Below are positions 7,953-11,169 of a DNA stretch of 11,169 nucleotides, in pieces. Source of the DNA: Euperipatoides rowelli (Eukaryota; Onychophora; Udeonychophora; Euonychophora; Peripatopsidae); NCBI GenBank assembly GCA_003024985.2, contig PXIH01S0000705.1; one strand, given 5' to 3'. Under the pieces are notes generated by a model, which was not told where the DNA came from, made no database searches, and saw nothing but the letters and a program-made list of their open reading frames with translations. How positions within the stretch are numbered: position 1 is the stretch's first letter; each line of letters begins with the position of its first letter. Both the position numbers and the translations under genes were made by a program.

Positions 7953-8208
7953 ACCTGGAAGATCACTATTGTGAAGGTCCCGCAATTGATAAATAAAAAA
8001 ACTTAGAGTTAGATTCTGATTGATAGATATACAGTATATTAAACTAGCTTATAGATTTTTTTACTGGCAATTTATTAAGGTCTATGATACTCGGTCACTA
8101 AATCTGAATAGAATCTTGCCTCAGGGTACTGTTCTTTCCACCTTTTTATTTTTTTTATTTCCAAAATAGCAGACCACATAGCCTACTATCGTATGTGATC
8201 TTCCAGGT
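7953..8208. repeat. 14-bp inverted repeat pair flanking reverse transcriptase piece 1
   Basis: ACCTGGAAGATCAC (7953-7966) is the exact reverse complement of GTGATCTTCCAGGT (8195-8208), with 228 bp between them. The pair brackets RT piece 1. Similarity does not extend cleanly beyond the arms. Confidence 0.7.
8041..8163 (+). mobile_element. Degraded non-LTR retrotransposon reverse transcriptase, piece 1 (PQG motif region)
   Basis: The frame starting at 8041 reads 40 codons resembling the stretch just before the catalytic centre of Jockey/CR1-type LINE reverse transcriptases. It includes WQFIKV (compare the usual RxQxVKV), S, and then ILPQGTVLSTFLFFLF, matching GVPQGSVLSPLLFLLF. It then runs into TAG (8167-8169) instead of the expected INDL. 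No upstream endonuclease or other RT block is recognisable. This is an old, dead copy. Confidence 0.7.
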
Positions 8209-8555
8209 TCTAGTTACAATAAGATGAGTAAATAGACAAGATAATATTTACAAATATGAAATTAAAAAACAAAATGTAAATAAAATATAAATACATTAGG
8301 ATTAACAAGAATTTAGCAAAATATTTCATTTCATATTGGTCAGATTCCGTTATCTGCCCACCAACTTAGCTGATGTTAGTAAGTGGAAATTACTAGATTG
8401 GCGCCCAGCAAAAGATTATTTCATCTCTAGATTATCCTAGGGTTATGGTAAGGTTAGGACTATAAAGAAAATCCGTGAGAAAAAATACTAATTCCACACT
8501 ACTACGTTTTAGTTGTATGATTCCTAACAATTTATTGGACAGAAAACTAAATCTG
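8164..8555. other. About 390 bp separating the two reverse transcriptase pieces; probable insertion
   Basis: In an intact LINE the two flanking motifs are almost adjacent, so this stretch is extra. It has no coding potential I can see. It contains the right arm of a 14-bp inverted repeat (8195-8208). No clear target-site duplication or terminal repeats were found at its edges. Confidence 0.5.
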
Positions 8556-8645
8556 ACCATATTTATCTATGATCTTGAATCCATTATTACAAAAGACATG
8601 CTGTTTGCTGATGATCTTAAGATTTTCTCACTGTGTGGGATCCAA
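8556..8645 (+). mobile_element. Degraded non-LTR retrotransposon reverse transcriptase, piece 2 (FADD catalytic motif)
   Basis: The frame reads FIYDLESIITKDMLFADDLKIF. This matches the segment FINDLPSII...LLFADDLKIF that should follow piece 1 directly. The catalytic FADD is encoded at 8604-8615. The frame differs from piece 1 and the protein degenerates within about 12 residues. With piece 1 it looks like one LINE copy split by later events. Confidence 0.7.
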
Positions 8646-8666
8646 TGTCAACCAAAGATGAAATAA

Positions 8667-10335
8667 GGAGAAAGGAAGGGGAGTAAATAAATTTAACCAT
8701 TTCTAACATTTGTTGAGTTTGGTATTGTTAAATACTCTTGTAGCCAATATATTGGAGGTAATATGGTATGTTAAAAGCTTTAAATAGATTTAGGTAATTT
8801 TGTTAGCTCTTACAAGTTACAGCCCAGGACACAAAATTTGTATTTCCTGAAGGTAATGTAATGACCCAGTTCTCTTCACTTATAATTCCAAAGTGATGAT
8901 ACTGTCTCCTCACATAGTTTGACTCAAAAGACTGGCATATGCATTTTTATGAATGTATGAATAAAGAATGACTAATATAGATTGTGTTAAAATGCTTTAT
9001 ACTGTAGCCTATAGTAAATAATCTCTAATGAAAAGTTATATAAATAACCTGTACCGTAAATAATTGCATAGTCATTAAAAACCATTTATTTTATATTTAA
9101 TTGCATAAACCATGTTCTAATATGCCAATGTATTTTATCACAGACAAATAGGCCTGTGATCGTCATGTCATTTATTAATGTTTATTTTCAATATATTTGT
9201 AAGCTCTTTATTATAAATAATAAATTTGCAATTATTATTTAAAGCCCAGTTGTTGTGAATACTAATGTAAATGCTGGCACTGCGTGTTAATTGCTTGTGA
9301 ATGATTAGCACTGGTTAATTTGGCAATCTTTGTGTTTCTCATTTAATTGGCAATCAGGTTTTGGAGACTATCTTCTAGTTTGTTTAAACTAGGCTATAGA
9401 CATTATAAATATCAGTGGATTGATGCTGATGTAGAATGCTTATAATCAAAATCTTATAAATAAAACTTTGATCTTTTATTGGCAACAAACTGGCATTTTA
9501 AAAGTATTTTTACTTTTGGACATTTGAAAATACCTTTAAAATGTCTTTGATGCTCTACTTCAAACATGTCTAAGCAACCAAGAATAAACTATGTCGGTTT
9601 TACCAACTTTTAAGCTTTGGGACACGGACTGAGGAAGGATTGGACATGATTGGCTGATGGCGATATATAGAATGATAAAAGCTGAGGATAGGTGGAGCTA
9701 GTATCAGTGTGGAGGAGTGAGAAGAAGAGGAGCTAAGAAAAAATAAGAATAAAAAAAGATGGGAATCCGATCACCGGGCTTCCACTATAGAACTACATCT
9801 ACTGTCTAACACTAATAAATTAGTTCCATAGATAAGAAGACCTTCAGCTTCTCATCCAACCAAGCCTGAGAAATTCTCCAGTTAATGATAAACAGAGACG
9901 GTGTGAAGCAAACCCAAAGCCAGACCTTTTCCTGGAAAATAGAACATCGCCTACAAGTCTGTTCTTCGCTAGTTAGACAAACTGGTAAGCGTATCAACTA
10001 CATATTTTATAAAATTTAAAGTAAAGGATTGCCTATGAAATTTATAAAAGTCCAGTACGGTACTAGTAAATATAGGCTACTATATTCAGATCTGAGAAAT
10101 AGTGTTATTTTATTTGTTGGAGTGTTAATTATATTTATCCTATGTTCTGAACATAGACGCCTAGTATTGAATATTAAATAAATAATTTAAATATTAAATA
10201 TCATTGAGCAAAACCTATGATCATCCCGATTGAATACCTTGCCCAGATTCTGTCAGGAATCCTTTTTTTATTATTATTTTATATAAGGTACTTTTTTTTT
10301 TGCCTAGTTCTCATAGTTTTCTCAGGAAAACTGAT
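8667..10335. other. Long AT-rich non-coding stretch
   Basis: I see no convincing gene. There are AATAAA hexamers on the plus strand near 8959 and 9460, a purine-rich run (about 9706-9762), and around 9605-9690 a broken translation with faint resemblance to the tail of LINE ORF2 proteins (DW...A...KAEDRW). An AT-only patch near 10170-10200 contains ATATTAAATA twice. A 61-codon minus-strand frame (9812-9997) lacks a recognisable domain. Confidence 0.5.
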
Positions 10336-10393
10336 TTTTAGAAGATGTTGGGTTTCGAAGCATCCACTTGGCTACGCTCAGGGCCCTTGCTAA

Positions 10394-10430
10394 GGGAGGG
10401 GGGGGTAGCTTCTCCTCCCCCCCCCCCCCC
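10394..10430. repeat. G-run followed by C-run (potential G-quadruplex or hairpin)
   Basis: GGGAGGGGGGGG (10394-10405) is followed after 8 bases by CCTCC and a run of 14 C ending at 10430. The two tracts are complementary. Each is striking in DNA this AT-rich. Run length is likely to vary between individuals and to be error-prone in sequencing. Confidence 0.9.
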
Positions 10431-10469
10431 AAAGTTAGAAAATACCTGAAAAGTTGGCCAAATCATGGT

Positions 10470-10662
10470 TCTAGTTGGCAGATTGGTCTGGGTTTTTTTA
10501 GGTTATTGTTAACATTTCATTTTTGTTTTCTTACCCATCAAGTTGCCACTGGACATGTATGAATATTTATACAAGCAATGAATGTGTATGACTTGATTTG
10601 GTATCAGCAGGGTTGGGTCTGGGATTTTTTTGACGCATGAAACATTAAAGCCCACTACTGTA
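10470..10662 (+). repeat. Long direct repeat, copy 1
   Basis: This 193-bp stretch runs from TCTAGTTGGCAGATTGG to CCACTACTGTA. It is repeated with scattered substitutions and small indels at 10812-10995. Shared blocks include TTTCATTTTTGTTT, CAAGCAATGAATGTG, ACTTGATTTGGTAT, GCAGGGTTGGGTCTGG and CATGAAACATTAAAG. The repeat has no coding potential. Confidence 0.9.
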
Positions 10663-10681
10663 TATCCAATACATCAATGTA

Positions 10682-10709
10682 AACTTGAACAATGTACATT
10701 GTACAAGTT
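10682..10709. repeat. 28-bp near-perfect palindrome between the long repeats
   Basis: AACTTGAACAATGT (10682-10695) is followed directly by its reverse complement (10696-10709) with one mismatched pair and no spacer. It could mark the inner end of the repeated unit or extrude as a cruciform. Confidence 0.8.
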
Positions 10710-10811
10710 GGGAAAAACTTGAAAAAATGTCAGTTGGGGCAGATTGCCAAGATGAAAAAACTGAATTTCAATTTGGCAAGGTGTCCAATCTATCCAACTT
10801 TTGTTTAGGAA

Positions 10812-10995
10812 TCTAGTTGGCAGATTGGGCTGGGTTTTTTAAGTTATTGTTAATGTTTCATTTTTGTTTCCTTACTCATCAAGTTGGCATGTACAAATAT
10901 TTTGACAAGCAATGAATGTGCATACTTGATTTGGTATGAGCAGGGTTGGGTCTGGAATTTTTTTGACACATGAAACATTAAAGGCCACTACTGTA
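10812..10995 (+). repeat. Long direct repeat, copy 2
   Basis: This is the second copy of the unit at 10470, 184 bp long, offset by 342 bp. It differs by point changes and a deletion around the CAAGTTGGCATGTAC segment. The sequence after it (ACACAGGGG) is unrelated to what follows copy 1, so the repeat edge is sharp at the shared CTGTA. Confidence 0.9.
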
Positions 10996-10998
10996 ACA

Positions 10999-11071
10999 CA
11001 GGGGTGTATGAATTCAAGGAGCCTGGGAGTCAAGGCTCCTGAAAAAAATGAACTGGCTCCTGAAAAAAAAA
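10999..11071. mobile_element. Possible end of a second hAT-like element with short internal repeats
   Basis: CAGGGGTGTATGAATTC begins immediately after the long repeat and resembles a hAT-type CAGGGGTG terminus. Inside are an inverted pair AGGAGCC/GGCTCCT (11017-11023, 11034-11040) and a direct repeat GGCTCCTGAAAAAAA (11034-11048, 11055-11069). The other end would lie outside the window, so this is tentative. Confidence 0.3.
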
Positions 11072-11169
11072 GACTAATTTTAATGTTTAATGACCTTCAC
11101 CAATAACATCAGTATAATAAAGTTTATCTAAAAATTAAATACATGTTACAATAGTTTTTATTGCTTTAT

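Noticed and set aside
8430-8459. Telomere-like words (TAGGGTTATGG, GGTTAGG) near 8440
   Set aside because: Only one or two imperfect units and no tandem array.
9375-9392. Small palindrome CTAGTTT-GTTT-AAACTAG
   Set aside because: Seven-base AT-rich arms are common by chance in this composition.
9605-9720. Faint resemblance to the tail of a LINE ORF2 protein (DW...A...KAEDRW)
   Set aside because: The frame is broken by stops and the match is too short to support a mobile-element call.
9812-9997. 61-codon minus-strand frame with several cysteines
   Set aside because: No domain, no neighbouring exon signals and no start context; length is expected by chance.
10368-10562. 64-codon plus-strand frame over the G-run and C-run
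   Set aside because: It begins at TTG, encodes poly-Gly and poly-Pro from homopolymers, and runs into the non-coding direct repeat.

Overview
The window looks like nuclear DNA from an invertebrate animal, most likely an arthropod. The main protein resembles insect Myoblast city more than vertebrate DOCK1, the flanks are AT-rich and full of eroded transposon pieces, and there are no bacterial operon signals. One ambiguous base (position 654) shows this is draft assembly sequence.

Layout. Positions 1-882 hold the presumed 3' untranslated region of the main gene plus a hAT-like transposon end (about 503-644). Positions 883-6507 (minus strand) are one uninterrupted 1874-codon reading frame for a complete class-A DOCK protein (Myoblast city/DOCK1), with SH3, DHR1, armadillo-like region, DHR2 and Crk-binding tail. 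Only 135 bp upstream on the same strand is a 67-codon gene resembling DMAC1/TMEM261, a mitochondrial complex I assembly factor. Positions 6847-7493 are a probable divergent promoter region with a perfect 28-bp dyad. A plus-strand ATG at 7494 may open the first exon of an unidentified gene. The rest (7647-11169) is non-coding: a broken non-LTR reverse transcriptase in two pieces (8041-8163 and 8556-8645), a G-run/C-run pair, a 190-bp sequence present twice at 342-bp spacing, a 28-bp near-palindrome between the copies, and a second hAT-like end.

How the parts relate. The two confident genes have unrelated jobs: Rac activation at the plasma membrane and respiratory-chain assembly. Their closeness is therefore probably positional, either because a reverse-transcribed mbc landed behind DMAC1 or because they share a transcript. 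The most notable feature is that a gene normally split into many exons is here intact and intronless. The putative mbc 3' UTR also carries two copies of a perfect Pumilio-type element inside a local duplication. I found no CRISPR array, tRNA, rRNA or clearly new multi-gene system.
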